DNA of 64,000 nt from Thiohalocapsa sp963695445 (lineage in GTDB: Bacteria > Pseudomonadota > Gammaproteobacteria > Chromatiales > Chromatiaceae). The position numbers and the translations under genes were made by a program. Each line of letters begins with the position of its first letter. The first letter of the stretch is position 1. Location: assembly GCA_963695445.1 (NCBI GenBank), contig CAVOGV010000038.1, positions 363,737 through 427,736 of the forward strand, in the 5' to 3' direction. Shown here piece by piece: positions 9,512 through 20,600 of the stretch. The notes under the pieces are model-generated. The model saw only the letters and a program-made list of their open reading frames with translations, was not told the DNA's origin and made no database searches.

Positions 9512-9736
9512 CTAGAAGTCGGCCGCCCCATGGAACGCCGACCTCTGGTCGGCGAGGGCGCGCGAGCGCCCTTGAGGACGCGCCGCGGACGAGCGGAGTC
9601 GCGGTAACTCCATGCCGCCTGGCGGCGGCGGGCCGACTAGAAGTCGGCGATCCCATGGAGCGCCGACCTCCGGTCGGCTAGGGCGCGGTAGCGCCCTTGA
9701 GGACGTGCCGCAGACAAGCGGAGCCGCGGTAACGCC
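9512..9736. repeat. Tandem pair of a 125-bp hairpin-forming repeat
   Basis: Copy 1 spans 9512-9636 and copy 2 starts at 9637 (about 100 aligned bases). Each opens with CTAGAAGTCGGC and contains two short perfect hairpins: GCCGACC-TCT/TCC-GGTCGGC, then GGGCGC-(4 bases)-GCGCCC, followed by CTTGAGGACG and GCGGTAAC. Differences are scattered substitutions. A worn third piece lies at about 9939-9978. It looks like a REP/MITE-type non-coding element. Confidence 0.75.
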
Positions 9737-10019
9737 AAGCCGACTCGGTTGTTTGAAGGCGCTGGATTCTTGCAAATGAGTCAAGCTTCATGGCGGTGAC
9801 CCGCGTGCTGCCCCGTTCCCAAGGGCCGAGCGCCGAGGACCAAAGTTGCGCAATCGCCTAGCCAGCGATCCTCGGCTCTGGGCGCTTCGCCCACTTGAAT
9901 AAAGCATCGGTCGAGCAGCGCCACGGGGTGCTCTCGTCAATCTGAGGCATCGCCTTGCTAGGACCTGCCGTCATGGAAGCCTGGTGCATCCCTGATTTTC
10001 CCGCTCTTCCGCGCTCTTC

Positions 10020-10243
10020 CGTGACCCCGCTCTTCCGGATGGATACGGCGATCAATGCGTCCAGCACGTAGCCGACGTAGTTGAAGGTGGCGATCCAGCC
10101 GCCGAGAGCACCGTTGAGTCCGATCTGGTCCCGCATAGCGTATAGGAAGAGGGGATGTAGGCAGAGGGGGCAACGCCAAGGGTCAGCACCAGGCTGCTGA
10201 TACCAGGGAGAATCACTTTGAGCCGGGAGTCGTGTTGATGCAT
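10020..10243 (-). pseudogene. N-terminal remnant of a YbfB/YjiJ-type MFS transporter
   Basis: From an ATG at 10243 the reading MHQHDSRLKVILPGISSLVL begins a first membrane helix; after a frameshift near 10165 the other frame gives LFLYAMRDQIGLNGALGGWI and then TFNYVGYVLDALIAV. This is the start of a YbfB/YjiJ-family major facilitator transporter (conserved MRDQIGLS-AxAGWIAxFNYxGYLxG). Only about 75 of roughly 390 residues remain. The segment is divergent to the methyltransferase gene, so that gene may sit at the former promoter of the transporter. Confidence 0.7.
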
Positions 10244-10299
10244 AAATTGGTACGATTTGAAGAGGAGACTCGGTCATACGTCTCCAGGAGCGATAGACA

Positions 10300-11157
10300 A
10301 TGCGCCGAGAAGAGCTCTTCAACAGCAGCGGATACTACCGGTTTCTACTGGACCGCAACGTGCTGCTGCACAGGGAGGCAGCGGCCGATGCCACCGCAGC
10401 CCTGGCGCCCCTGCTGCAAGAGCGCGCGTCCGATAAGCCCGTGAAGGTGTTGGATCTGGCCTGCGGCGGCTGGCCCATGGCGATCGCCGGAGTGATGGCC
10501 GCCTTTCCGCAGCGAGCATTCGAGTACACAGGTATCGACATCAATCCCGACCAAGTTGAGCTCGCCTCCACCCTGTTCGAGTTTCCAGAAAACGTGCGGG
10601 CCGTCCGTATCCTGGAGGGCAACGCGTGGGATCTGGGATACCTGGGGATTTCCGGCGAGTACGACCTGATCTTCAGCGGCATGAACTTGCATCACGGCAA
10701 TCCGGCGGAGCTGCTCTATCTCTCCGTGCAATTGCGCAAGCTTGTCGCCGCCGAAGGCTTGGTTTTCAGTCATGACGTGTACCGCGCGGATGCACAGCCG
10801 TATCGGCGACGGCCTGACGTGAATCCGGACAATGCCGCCGAGTCTTTTTGCTTGATCGATGCCGCTCGGATCGCAGCCGCCGATCTTGCTTGGTTGACCT
10901 TCCCGGAAGACGCTGATTCCGGAGAGCCGGCCTGGCGTGAGGATTACCTAATTCGCATGGATCGTATACTGATCGCCCGTGGTGGTGACCCCGGTGGGAC
11001 CAATAGCACGCTAGCGCATATGCGGCAGCGGGACTACCCGATGTCAACGCTGGAGATCAGCGAGATCCTTGCGCAGGCGGGTTTCACCACGCGGGTCCAG
11101 CGTTACGACGATAGCAACGAATCCCTCGGACCGTACGTGGCACGTTGTGTCGCCTGA
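10300..11157 (+). CDS. Class I SAM-dependent methyltransferase
   Basis: A 285-residue cytoplasmic enzyme with a Rossmann-fold methyltransferase core. Motif I is VLDLACGGWPMAIAG (about residues 49-63), the adenosine-binding acidic loop is YTGIDINPDQVELAS, and motif IV-like FSGMNLHHG follows. The C-terminus is extended with an acidic segment (TFPEDADSGEPAWREDYL) and ends ESLGPYVARCVA. Residues after motif I suggest a small-molecule rather than nucleic-acid enzyme, but no substrate can be named. It stands alone: no neighbour on the same strand within 240 bases. The ATG at 10300 is the only reasonable start. Confidence 0.85.
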   Translation: MRREELFNSSGYYRFLLDRNVLLHREAAADATAALAPLLQERASDKPVKVLDLACGGWPMAIAGVMAAFPQRAFEYTGIDINPDQVELASTLFEFPENVRAVRILEGNAWDLGYLGISGEYDLIFSGMNLHHGNPAELLYLSVQLRKLVAAEGLVFSHDVYRADAQPYRRRPDVNPDNAAESFCLIDAARIAAADLAWLTFPEDADSGEPAWREDYLIRMDRILIARGGDPGGTNSTLAHMRQRDYPMSTLEISEILAQAGFTTRVQRYDDSNESLGPYVARCVA

Positions 11158-11403
11158 CTGGACTGAGATGGAGGGCTGAAATGGATCTGGCACCATCGAC
11201 CCCAGGCAAGAGGCCGGCGATCTGCGGTTGCGCGAAGCAAACAGCGTTGCTTCAGGCAACCGACGCAGGTTCCCGCTGATTTCTCCCTGATTTCACGCAC
11301 CCTCCTGGGCTGAAAAGCAGAACAAAAACAACGGGTTGCTTGTCGCGCGCAGATCGACGTTATGATGATTTAGCCAAACCAAGACCGCACTGGACAACAC
11401 ACT

Positions 11404-11628
11404 ATGCAGACCTCCGAGCTGATAAAGCTGGCATGAGCCCTACCGTTGGAGGAAAAGCTCCGCGTCGTAGAAGTACTCTGGGACGCGATCGCAGATGACA
11501 ACCCCACGCCGCCACTCACCGAATGGCAGCAAGCCCAACTCGACCGCCGTGAGCGCCTGTACCGAAAGGGGCAAGAGCAACTTGTCGATGCGGCGGCATT
11601 TGATGGCGTCCTGCGCAGGAGATCGTGA
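11404..11628 (+). pseudogene. Addiction-module antitoxin (Unstab_antitox family) with an in-frame stop
   Basis: ATG at 11404 opens MQTSELIKLA, then an in-frame TGA at 11434-11436, after which the same frame continues ALPLEEKLRVVEVLWDAIAD and ends AAAFDGVLRRRS at TGA 11626-11628. The whole reads as a 74-residue antitoxin of the type that pairs with ParE/RelE toxins (conserved LALPxEERxxVAExLWDSI). The stop codon looks like a point nonsense mutation. Without it the gene would overlap the toxin start by GTGA. Confidence 0.7.
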
Positions 11629-11834
11629 GGGCGCTCTATACCGGGCGCGTGGTAGCCGAGCTGGATGCGGCGTATCTTCGGTACTTGTCAGAAGGAACCA
11701 AGGAAAGAGCAAGGTTTTCCGATCACCTTCGCCGACGACGGTTCACTCACTCCACACCCAACCAGCATCCCACGCCCTCAAATCACCGGCGGCGACGCGC
11801 CCCATCAATTTGCCGATGCGTCGCGAGTGGCTAA
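11625..11834 (+). pseudogene. ParE/RelE-family toxin, 5' part only
   Basis: The GTG at 11625 overlaps the antitoxin stop. The first 30 residues (MRALYTGRVVAELDAAYLRY) match the start of ParE-type toxins, which act on gyrase or the ribosome. After about residue 32 the similarity ends in a low-complexity basic stretch, so the C-terminal catalytic half is missing. With the antitoxin nonsense codon this is a dead toxin-antitoxin pair. Confidence 0.55.
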
Positions 11835-12094
11835 CCGCCGCTTGAGCAGATTGATCGTGTAGGAGTAGGTTCCCCCCGGCACCCGAAACCGACGATGGCC
11901 CGGCGTCGTCCCGTCTGCGCCTCAGCATACAAGGGGAATGCCCAATAGGAAGATCCGCCATTCCGCCCGGCGCTGCACAATCGCACTGCCGAGCAGCACC
12001 AGACTACTAAGGCCGCGCCGCGGCTATCTGGACGTGGCGCGACCGCTATCGCTTTCCGCCACTTCTACGCGGGCCATGAACGTGTTGGTCCGGG
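11835..12094. other. Unassigned DNA after the toxin remnant
   Basis: No convincing gene. A minus-strand reading over about 11765-11890 contains SHSRRIGKLMGRVAAGDLRAWD, which looks protein-like but was not assigned to a family. Probably further debris. Confidence 0.35.
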
Positions 12095-12475
12095 TTCGAC
12101 ATGCTGCGGGTCAAGGTGGTCACGGAAAACGGCATCGTATACCTGCTGGGGCTGGTCACGCCCGAGGAAGCCGACGCCACTGCCGACAAGGTTCGACGCA
12201 TCCCCGGAGCCAAACGAGTCGTCAAGCTATTCGATTATGTCGAGCCAAAACGCGGCCAATCGCAGACCCAAGTCCAGGCCCGACCCCGGGCAGCGCTGCC
12301 TGACGCGATCGCGGCGGCATTGTGCGACATCGTCGACGCACGCGCCCTGCTGACCGACCCGGCCGACTGCCGGCCCTACGGCTACGACAACAGCCGCCGC
12401 AGGCGGTGGTGTTCGTCACCAACTCGGACCAGGTGCAGCGTGTCGCGGCACTGTGCAACGGATTGACTCCACTCC
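12095..12475 (+). pseudogene. BON-domain 3' fragment joined to a GlcD-like FAD-oxidase 5' fragment
   Basis: The frame starting FDMLRVKVVTENGIVYLLGLV and continuing PEEADATADKVRRIPGAKRV is the C-terminal half of a BON domain (OsmY/YraP-type envelope lipoprotein). It runs without a break into ALPDAIAAALCDIVDARALL and DPADCRPYGYDNSRRR, the N-terminus of a glycolate-oxidase GlcD-like FAD protein. After a frameshift near 12400 another frame supplies AVVFVTNSDQVQRVAALCN, then the similarity stops. Neither gene has a start or a full domain, so both are remnants, probably of two once-adjacent genes. Confidence 0.6.
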
Positions 12476-12579
12476 ACGGAGTGAAGCGATCGTGCGGTTG
12501 TCCAGCGTGATACCCGAGATGAGTGAGCGTCGTCTACACTGAGGAGTAACCAAGGTCAGCTAGCCTGCTCATCAGCAAC

Positions 12580-15481
12580 ATGCCTCAGCAAGGCCGCGTG
12601 TTGGTTTCGCTATGCCTCACTGGCATGCTTGTCAGCCTCCCGCTGAGCTCCTGCTTTGCAGACGTCGACGAGCGCCCAGGCAGCGAATGGCTGCCCGAGT
12701 CGTTTCAGGCCGGCGAGCAGGCCTATGCGTCAGGCAACTACCCGGGGGCACGTGCCCATTGGGATGCTGCCCTCGAGAAGGCTCGCCAGCAGAAAGACAT
12801 TTCCGCCATTGCACGCCTGCAGGTCCGGCTCAGCCGTGTCGATGAAGCGACGGGGCATTTCGAGCGCGCCATCCTTCGAGCCGAAGAAGCTGGCGATCTC
12901 GCTCGCAAGGTTGGTGACGACGCGCTCGTCGCCACCGCACTGGATATCCAGGCTCTAGCCGAAAGGCGATTGGGCCGCTACGAAGCTGCCGTGTCGACCA
13001 CGCAACAAGCCTTAGAGATCGCGCGGCGCCTTGGCGATGCGCGCCTCCAGGCCTCGAGTCTGCGCAACATCGGAGCCGTCGCGCAAGCAGTCGGAGAGTA
13101 CGCGCAAGCGGAAGCTCGCTACAAGGCCTCGCTTGACGCGGCCAATGTGCAAGCGGCGATGCGTTGGAGCAAGCCAAGACACTCAACAACCTAGGGGGCT
13201 TGTCGCGCTCGCGGCGGCGAATACGAGCAGGCGCTGGAGTATTACCGACGATCACTGGCCAAGCGGCGCGAGGTCCGCGATCGGGCCGGCGAGGTCCGGG
13301 TGCTAGGCAACCTTTGCGCTGGCCTACATCAACCTGGGCGATTACCGACAGGCGCTTGAGCATTGTCAACGCTCGCTGGCGATCGCGCGCGAGCTCGGCG
13401 ATCTGGTGCGGGAGGCCAACAACCTCAACAACATCGCCGCGATCTACCGCGCGCAGGGCGAATGCCGAAAAGCCCTGCCCTATTACCGACAGTCGCTCGA
13501 GCTCAAGCGGCGCACCGGTGATCGCGCGGGTCAGGGCCGCACCCTCAGCAACATGGGAGACTGCTACTGGCAGCTCGGCGAGGACGCGACCGCAATCGCT
13601 CACTTCGAGGAGGCCCGCGACATCAGCGAGGAGATCGGCGATCGGCCTGCTGAAAGCATCATCGAGCTCAACCTCGGTATCCTTCGCCTTAACCGCGGCC
13701 AGCATCGGGCCGCGCTCGATCACCTAAAACACGCGCTGGTGCTGCAGGCCGGCGTGGACCGTCCGGAGGTGCTATGGCGGGTCTACGATGGGCTGAGCCG
13801 AACGGAAACGGCGTTGGGTCATCCGAATGTTGCCATCCTGTTCGGCAAGTTGGCCGTGAACACCATCCAGGAAATGCGTGCGGCCAGCAGTGGACTGGAG
13901 CGGGCGCTGCAACAATCCTTCCTGCGCGACAAAGAGTCGGTCTATCGGGACCTATCGCGGCTGTTGATCGATGCCGGACGTCTGCCCGAGGCGGAGCAGG
14001 TGCTCGCGATGCTGAAGGAGGAAGAGTACTTCGAGTTCATCGGGCGCGACGCCGAAGAAGATCCAGCGCCGGACGATTGCCACTCTGGACCCGCCCGAAA
14101 AAGCGTCCGAGGATCAGCTCGAGGTGGCCGAGCGTAGCCGTCGTCAAGATCGCCACGGAGTTGTCCGAGCTCAAACGCATCAGGCTGGAAAAATCGAACT
14201 GATGCTCAACGCGCAAACATCATAGAGCTTAGCCGAGCGCTTGATGGAGCCCATGCTCGTTATAACGAGTCGCTGGACCGCATTCGCAGAGGCGCCAACT
14301 TCACACCGACGGAGGTGACGAAGAAGGCACCTCGACATGGATCTTCGTCAGACTCGTGAGAGGAACTCAGTAACGGCTATGGTCGGAACGTTGCGCTGAT
14401 TCACTACGTCATCTCCCCGGAACGCCTCGACATCCTGCTGACGCTGCCCGAGGTGCGCCTAACCCGGCAGGTCGCTGTCACCGCGCCCGAGCTGAACCGC
14501 GAGATCGAGGCCCTTCGTCAAACGCTGCGCGATCCGCGCTCGGAGCCGACCTTAAAGGCCCAAGTACTTTACGACCGACTGGTGCATCCAATCGCGGCTG
14601 ACCTGCGGGATGCCCAGGTTGAGCTTCTGATGCTCTATCTCGACGGTGCCTTGCGCTATCTCCCGTTTGCGGCCCTATACGACGGCGCACACTATCTGGT
14701 CGAAGATTACGCCCTCAGCGTTTACACGGCGGCGGCTCAGACGAACCTAAAAGACAGACCAGATCCCGACTGGGAGGTGGTCGGTCTAGGGCTGTCGCAT
14801 AAGCATCCCGGCTTCGAACCGTTAGAAGCTGTGCCGGATGAGCTTGAAGGCATCATCAAGCACGGCACGGATGATCCCGATGGTGTGCTGCCGGGCGTGC
14901 TCTACCTCGATGAAGACTTCTCTGACGAGGTGCTGCGCAACCGCCTTGCGGAAGGCTACCCGGTTGTGCATGTCGCTAGCCACTTCGTGTTTATACCCGG
15001 CACAGACGACGATTCGTTTCTGCTGCTCGGCGACGGCAGCCGGATCAACCTGCAGAGCCTTCGCGGGGACGCCTATAACCTAAATAGCGTTCAGCTCCTG
15101 ACGTTATCGGCCTGCAACACCGCCGTCGGCGGCGGCAGGGACGCAAAGGGCCGCGAGGTCGAGGGGCTTGCTACCTTGGCGCAAGAAAAGGGCGCTAAGG
15201 GGGTCGTCGCGACCCTTTGGACCGTGGCCGACCGCAGCACCGGTTTGTTCATGAAGAAGCTTTACAGCCTGCAACACGAACAAAATCTTAGCAAGGCTGA
15301 GGCCTTGCAGCGGACCCAACAGGCGTTTCTCGACGGCTCGGTCAGGGCGGGCTCGAACGCGACCCGAGGCGAGATGCTCGTCGGCACCAACAGCGCCCTG
15401 CAGGCAGCGGCAGGAGCATCAAGGGACTACCGCCACGCCTATTACTGGGCGCCTTTCATCCTGATGGGGAATTGGCAGTAG
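12580..15481 (+). pseudogene. TPR-CHAT protease, many frameshifts
   Basis: CHAT proteins are caspase-fold cysteine proteases usually activated through N-terminal repeats. Here a signal peptide (ATG 12580, SLCLTGMLVSLPLSSCFA) precedes about eight TPRs (for example DYRQALEHCQRSLAIARELG), a linker with RLLIDAGRLPEAEQVLAMLK, and a CHAT domain ending YYWAPFILMGNWQ at 15481. The catalytic pair is present: His in VVHVASHF (codon 14981) and Cys in TLSACNTA (codon 15113). The frame breaks near 13150, 13200, 13310 and 14090, and 14150-14400 holds further shifts and stops, so the middle is badly degraded. The closest relative in the window is the gene ending at 37938. A secreted protease is inferred, if it was ever expressed. 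Confidence 0.8.
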
Positions 15482-15842
15482 CCAACGCGAGCGCATCGCC
15501 GATGTCCTATCGGCCGAAACTGTACGCGCAAAGTCTGCTCGCGTGCGCTCGGCCGTCCCGGACTCGAAACGGCGTACATTGCATCCTCGCGACCCCTGAA
15601 CGACAAGCGTGGTTCACGCTACGCCAAACTCGATCAAGCGGAGGCGCTCGAGAAGGCCCGAGTGCCGCATTTGCGCTCGTGCGCGTGCGTCTCTGAAGGC
15701 CCCGTGTTGCGACTAAGGAATTCATTGATTGCCCAAGTCATGTCATGTCCCGGCGTGGGCGGACATCGCCCACGCCGCTCTGCGCGCGGCCCGGCAACGC
15801 CGGCAGCCTGTTTGCACGTCGCGGCAATACCTCGGCCACGGC
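15482..15842. other. Non-coding gap after the CHAT gene
   Basis: About 360 bases without a protein-like frame. No clear terminator was seen. Confidence 0.4.
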
Positions 15843-16029
15843 TCAAGCCCACGAGAGTACGGCGCCGGTAATGAAAAAACCGACACCAATGGCAATGCAG
15901 CAGCGCCCCGCCGATGATCTGCCCGGGGGCCCGCCGCCTTCCGGAAAGCGGGCGCCGCAGGATCAGGCCGATGCCCCCGGCCGTGGCAAACCCGGCAAAG
16001 AAGAAGAGAAGATCATACATTGGCCGCAT
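15843..16029 (-). pseudogene. Very small two-helix membrane protein, frameshifted
   Basis: An ATG at 16029 (or 16020) gives MYDLLFFFAGFATAGGIGLI, a first membrane helix, then a basic loop RRPLSGRRRAPGQ. After one frameshift near 15910 the next frame gives IAIGVGFFITGAVLSWA and a TGA at 15843-15845, a second helix. Total about 62 residues. Its form (helix, short basic loop, helix, no soluble domain) matches small proteins near 45.5 kb and 58.7 kb in this window. Function unknown. Confidence 0.5.
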
Positions 16030-16565
16030 CGGAAGTCTCCCGTTCAAGCGCGTGGGCCAAAAAACATCCAAACCCCTAGACCGCTCTGGCTCCCTTCGTA
16101 AAGCGCGCCGCGGCTCATGATCCGAGCACGCCGGCATGTCTATGCATAGCGCTGTCACTAAGGTTATAGGCGTTGATCGTCGTTTCTGCCAATCTGTGCG
16201 TCACCGACCCAGCTCAGTCCGCACACCGGACCGCACGGGACCAGCGGTGCACGTCACCTTTGAAGCAAAAAACCCGGTTGAGCTCCGAAAGAGCGATCTC
16301 CGAGCACGTCTCGTGCTTCGATCGAGCGCGGATCCTCTGACGCTTTCCGCCGACCGACGTTTCTTCACCGACCTTGGAAAGTCGATTCAATTGTCTCAGC
16401 CGCGTCCGGGGATTAGGACGTGATTCCGATACCCATGCACTTGTCGAATCGTATCTCGTGGACTAGGCCTTTTTGATGTCAGCAATCGAACGGGTCGGTG
16501 CCTCGCATCAGGAGCCGTTGCGATGCCGATGCGGCCGGCCAATCATGCGTGACGAGGTAGGAATC
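16030..16565. other. Region without a recognisable gene
   Basis: Several frames are open but none has a domain, signal peptide or good ribosome site. Nothing further could be supported. Confidence 0.35.
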
Positions 16566-16821
16566 ATGGCGGCGATGAACCAAAGGCGGTCTGCCCGTTG
16601 GACAGCGGCTTTGTGCATCGCCTTACTGCTCCAAGGCGTGCTCCTCGGTCGGCTATCTTCCCGGTCAACAGACCGTCGGTCGGCTCCGCACCGTCGGGCC
16701 GAATGTCTTCGTCAATGACCAGCGCGCCCGCGATGGACAGATGATTGAGGTCGGGGACGATCTGCGAACCGGCCCCGACAGCAGCGCCTATGTCTACTTT
16801 CTCGGATCGCCGTTCCCCTAA
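16566..16821 (+). pseudogene. FecR-domain lipoprotein, N-terminal half only
   Basis: ATG 16566 opens a signal (ARWTAALCIALLLQ) that, after one base shift near 16637, continues as ACSSVGYLPGQQTVGRLRTV, giving a lipobox LLQ-AC. The body VGPNVFVNDQRARDGQMIEV and GDDLRTGPDSSAYVYFL is the first half of a periplasmic FecR domain. It stops at TAA 16819-16821, where relatives continue with GGGFVQLDENTDP. That missing half is the start of the mature part of the next gene (SGFVQLDENTDP), so the two pieces are complementary halves. Confidence 0.6.
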
Positions 16822-17047
16822 CGCGGAAGCGCAATGGTTTCGTGCAACTGTCCACGAAGGCCGACATTGAGCACATTGAATGCCGGGTGTGCTAGAAGAC
16901 TCCGCTTGCGTCGGCATGTCGCGTCTGTTGCGAAGGGTCGCTTATCGATATCGAGTCCTTGTTGAAATTCCGGCAGCGGGTTGAGCCCTTCACAGAGCGT
17001 CGCTAGCTCGGGTTGCCCCGTCGATTCCTATGCGGCAGGAGGGGGTT

Positions 17048-17602
17048 ATGGTCTGGAGCAACCATTCGAGGGTCGTTTCTTGGACGGGTTTGACGTGCTT
17101 GTTTTTGCTGTTTGTTGTCAGACCCGCATTCTCCCAACAGGCGGGTTCCGGGTTCGTTCAACTGGATGAAAACACAGACCCATCATTCGCGATTCAGTGG
17201 AAGGGTGCGGAATGTGTGCTCTTGACGCTCGATCTCAAGAAAGGTCAGATCTATTACGAAGCCGGTCGTCAGTGTCGCACAACCGCGCGCACCACGCACG
17301 GTGAATGGACTCAGCCGGGTCGTCAATTCAACATCTTCAATCTCAAGGTCGGCCCCGATCGTTCGACGCTGACGCTGCTGGACGGCAAGATCAGCCTATC
17401 CAAGCCAAGCTACGTTGATCTGCAGCCTCGCCAGCAGATCACGGTCACCGCGGCCGGCGTCGAGGAAGTCCGGACCCTGTCGCCAGAGGAGCTCGAAGAG
17501 GTGACCCGCTGGCGCGAACAGTTTCCCCCTCCCTGCCCCGGCGGCGGTGGTGATTGCGCGCCGGCTGGTGGGATTTCGACCTGCGGGCAGTGTACGGATT
17601 AG
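17048..17602 (+). CDS. Secreted FecR-like protein (C-terminal FecR half with its own signal peptide)
   Basis: A 184-residue exported protein. ATG 17048 is preferred over 17030 because AGGAGGGGG lies 3-10 bases upstream. A signal peptide (WTGLTCLFLLFVVRPAFS) leads directly into GSGFVQLDENTDPSFAIQWK, the second half of a FecR-type domain, with the conserved closing strands DGKISLSKPSYVDLQPRQQI and the helix RTLSPEELEEVTRWREQF, then a Cys/Gly-rich tail. FecR domains in this context usually relay signals or stabilise envelope proteins; the role here is not known. It lies just upstream of the autotransporter gene on the same strand. Confidence 0.75.
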   Translation: MVWSNHSRVVSWTGLTCLFLLFVVRPAFSQQAGSGFVQLDENTDPSFAIQWKGAECVLLTLDLKKGQIYYEAGRQCRTTARTTHGEWTQPGRQFNIFNLKVGPDRSTLTLLDGKISLSKPSYVDLQPRQQITVTAAGVEEVRTLSPEELEEVTRWREQFPPPCPGGGGDCAPAGGISTCGQCTD

Positions 17603-17637
17603 CAGGTAAGGGGCTTGTACGAATTGAGCACATAGAG

Positions 17638-20600
17638 ATGGCTCAGTATCGGGGAGTAGGTTTTGTGAACAGATCAACAGAATCTTTTTGTAGTACGAAT
17701 AGGCGGCAACGGATATTTGAGGCGTGCGAGCATCACTGCTTATGGATGCGAAGAGATATCGCAATCAATATGTTCGTCGGCCTTTCGCTTGCAACACTGA
17801 CACAAACCCCTGCACTCTCCGCGGATGCGGACTGGAAAGTCCCCAGCAGCAGCGCGGGTGACTGGTATGAGGAAAATACGGATTCCGAATGCCTTAAGGA
17901 GTTTTCTCCAGAAGCGTGTCCGCGGAGGCCTAAACTGGAGAGCTCTCGAATTTCCGGACAAAACACGGTGACTACTCGCATCAACACTGGTAGTACCGCG
18001 GTGGTGAGAGATGAGCACAACAACATCGCAGGCTTGCCAATGCCTAACGCAGGACAGATGCTTTTGCTCTCCAACAACAGCGATCTCAACTTGCTTCCAG
18101 GAGCTAGTTTGACAGCAGAGAATGAGTGTATTGGAGGCACGCTCGCAGGCGGTGCTTGCACCGTAGATGGCTGATGGCGCGGAACTTCAACGGTTGGGGT
18201 GGAGACCATGAAGTGACCGGTACTTGATGATCGGTAGTGCCGGGCGTTATGAGATGTCGGGCGAGCTCGCTAAGTACGACGATCTTCTCTAATTAGGGGT
18301 CATTCTATTATAGAGGCGGAAAGGTAACTGGCCGAGTTGATAATTACAACGTGGTGGAGTTCATTGTTCCGGATATTGGTGACGACGTGGCCCCTTCACC
18401 TGGAACATTACAATTCGATACGAACATCAACGGAAGCGGCGAAGTAGTAGTCAATGCAGAATCGCCGCGCGGAACCCTCATTCTAGCGGGGGATAACAGC
18501 TACACCGGCGGAACGGAGGTCGAATCAGGTGTTCTTCAAGGTGACACGGATAGCCTGCAAGGGGACATCGGGACCGCGAACGACACCGAGGTCGTCTTCG
18601 TCCAGGACTTCGACGGAACTTACGCCGGGATCATGAGCGGCGACGGCAGGTTGACGAAGCAAGGTGGCGGCACATTGATCCTGACGGGAGATAACCTCTA
18701 CGAAGGTGGCACCACGGTAACAGCCGGAACGCTGAGTGTGAGTGAGGACAACAATTTGGGCGGCCCTACCGGTGCGCTCAGTTTGGACGGTGGCATCCTG
18801 AGAATCACAGAATCGACCTTCGCTTCAACGCCACGTCCCATCAGCTTGGACGGCGGGAGCTTTGATGTTGTCATAGCGGATCATACCTTTACGCTCGCAC
18901 AGGATATCGTCCCGGCAGGGGACGAGAATGGGGGACTCACTAAGCTGGGTGAGGGAACTCTGGAATTGGCCGGTAACAACAGCTATTTCTTTGGGACCAA
19001 TCTCTTCGGCGGCGTATTGAGTGTCAGCGCGGACGAGAACTTGGGCGTCGCTAGCGGCCGGCTGACCTTTGATGGAGGAATCCTGCGCGTTTCAGGGACA
19101 AGCTTCAAATCGACGGACCGGCCCATCGACTGGGGTACTGCCGGAGGAGGCTTCGACATTTCAGATCCGCTTAATAACTTCACCGTGTCGCAACAGATTA
19201 TCGGCCCGGGACCACTAACCAAGCTCGGTGCCGGTACCCTGGAACCTGACTGGTGTTAATGGCTATGCGGGAGGCACCAACATCAACGGCGGCACGCTGA
19301 GCGTGAGCTGGATCAAAATCTAGGCGCCGCAGGAAGCGCGCTCAATTTCAACGGTGGCATTCTGCAAATCTCGGGGAGGAGCTTCACCGCGACGGACCGG
19401 CCGATCGGCTGGAGTTCCGCCGGGGGAGGCTTCGACATTGCAGATCCGCTGAATGACTTTACGGTGTCGAGCAACATCATTGGTGGCGGGGGGCTGCGGA
19501 AGCTGGGTACTGGTAACCTCATTCTGACGGGCGAGAATAGTTACGGTGGTGGCACTCAGGTCCTAGCCGGCGTGTCCAGGGCGACACCGACAGCCTCAGG
19601 GGGCTCCATCGTCACCTGCCCTCGATGGACCTGAGGAACGTCGATGCAGCTTCAACCAGGAACAGGCGACGGCATCTTTGATGCCACGATCAGCGGCGCT
19701 GGCAAGTTGACCAAAGCCGGTGCCGGTACCCTGGCTCTCCAGGGCACCAACAGCTACACCGGCGGCACGGACGTGGTATCCGGCGTGCTCCAGGGCGACA
19801 CCGACAGCCTCAGGGGGCCCATCGTCACCTCCCTCGATACTGAGGTCGTCTTCGACCAGGCAGGCGACGGCATCTTTGATGCCACGATCAGCGGCGCTGG
19901 CAAGTTGACCAAAGCCGGTGCCGGTACCCTGGCTCTCCAGGGCACCAACAGCTACACCGGCGGCACGGACGTAGCCTCCGGCGTACTGCAGGGCGACACC
20001 AGAAGCCTACAAGGCGACATCGCGAATTCCGCAACCGTCGTCTTCGATCAAGCAGCCACTGGTATCTACGACGACACGATCAGCGGTGTCGGCAACGTGC
20101 GTCAAGCAGGACGCGGGCCTGTCTGGTCTTCAACGGCAACAGCACCTACACCGGCGGCACGCAAATCGTTGCCGGTAATCTGCAGATCGGCGACGCGGCC
20201 AACCCCGGCGCGAGCATCCCCGGGCTTGTCACCGTTGGACCCAATGGCATCCTGAGCGGTCACGGAACCATCGATGGCAACGTCGACAATGCCGGCACCA
20301 TTGCCCCCGGCGGCTCGATCGGCACACTCTGGGTAACTGGCGATGTGGCGTTTCAACCGGGGTCGACGTTCCAAGTGGCCGTATCGCCTGATACGTCGAG
20401 CCGGCTCGTTGTCGAGGGCGTCGCCAGCCTCGGCGGGGCGCAGGCCGAGGCGGTCGCGGCGGACGGTGCTTATGGTCCCAGCCGGTACCAGATCCTGTCA
20501 GCGGCGTCGATCGATGGCCGCTTCACCGACGAGCTGATCTCAAATTTTGAGACCATCGATCCGCTGTTGACGCCCTCGCTGGCCTATGACGCGCGCAACG

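Noticed and set aside
9858..10322. 154-residue minus-strand frame read as one gene
   Set aside because: Only its central part resembles an MFS transporter; the rest comes from neighbouring repeat DNA, so it was recorded as a remnant instead.
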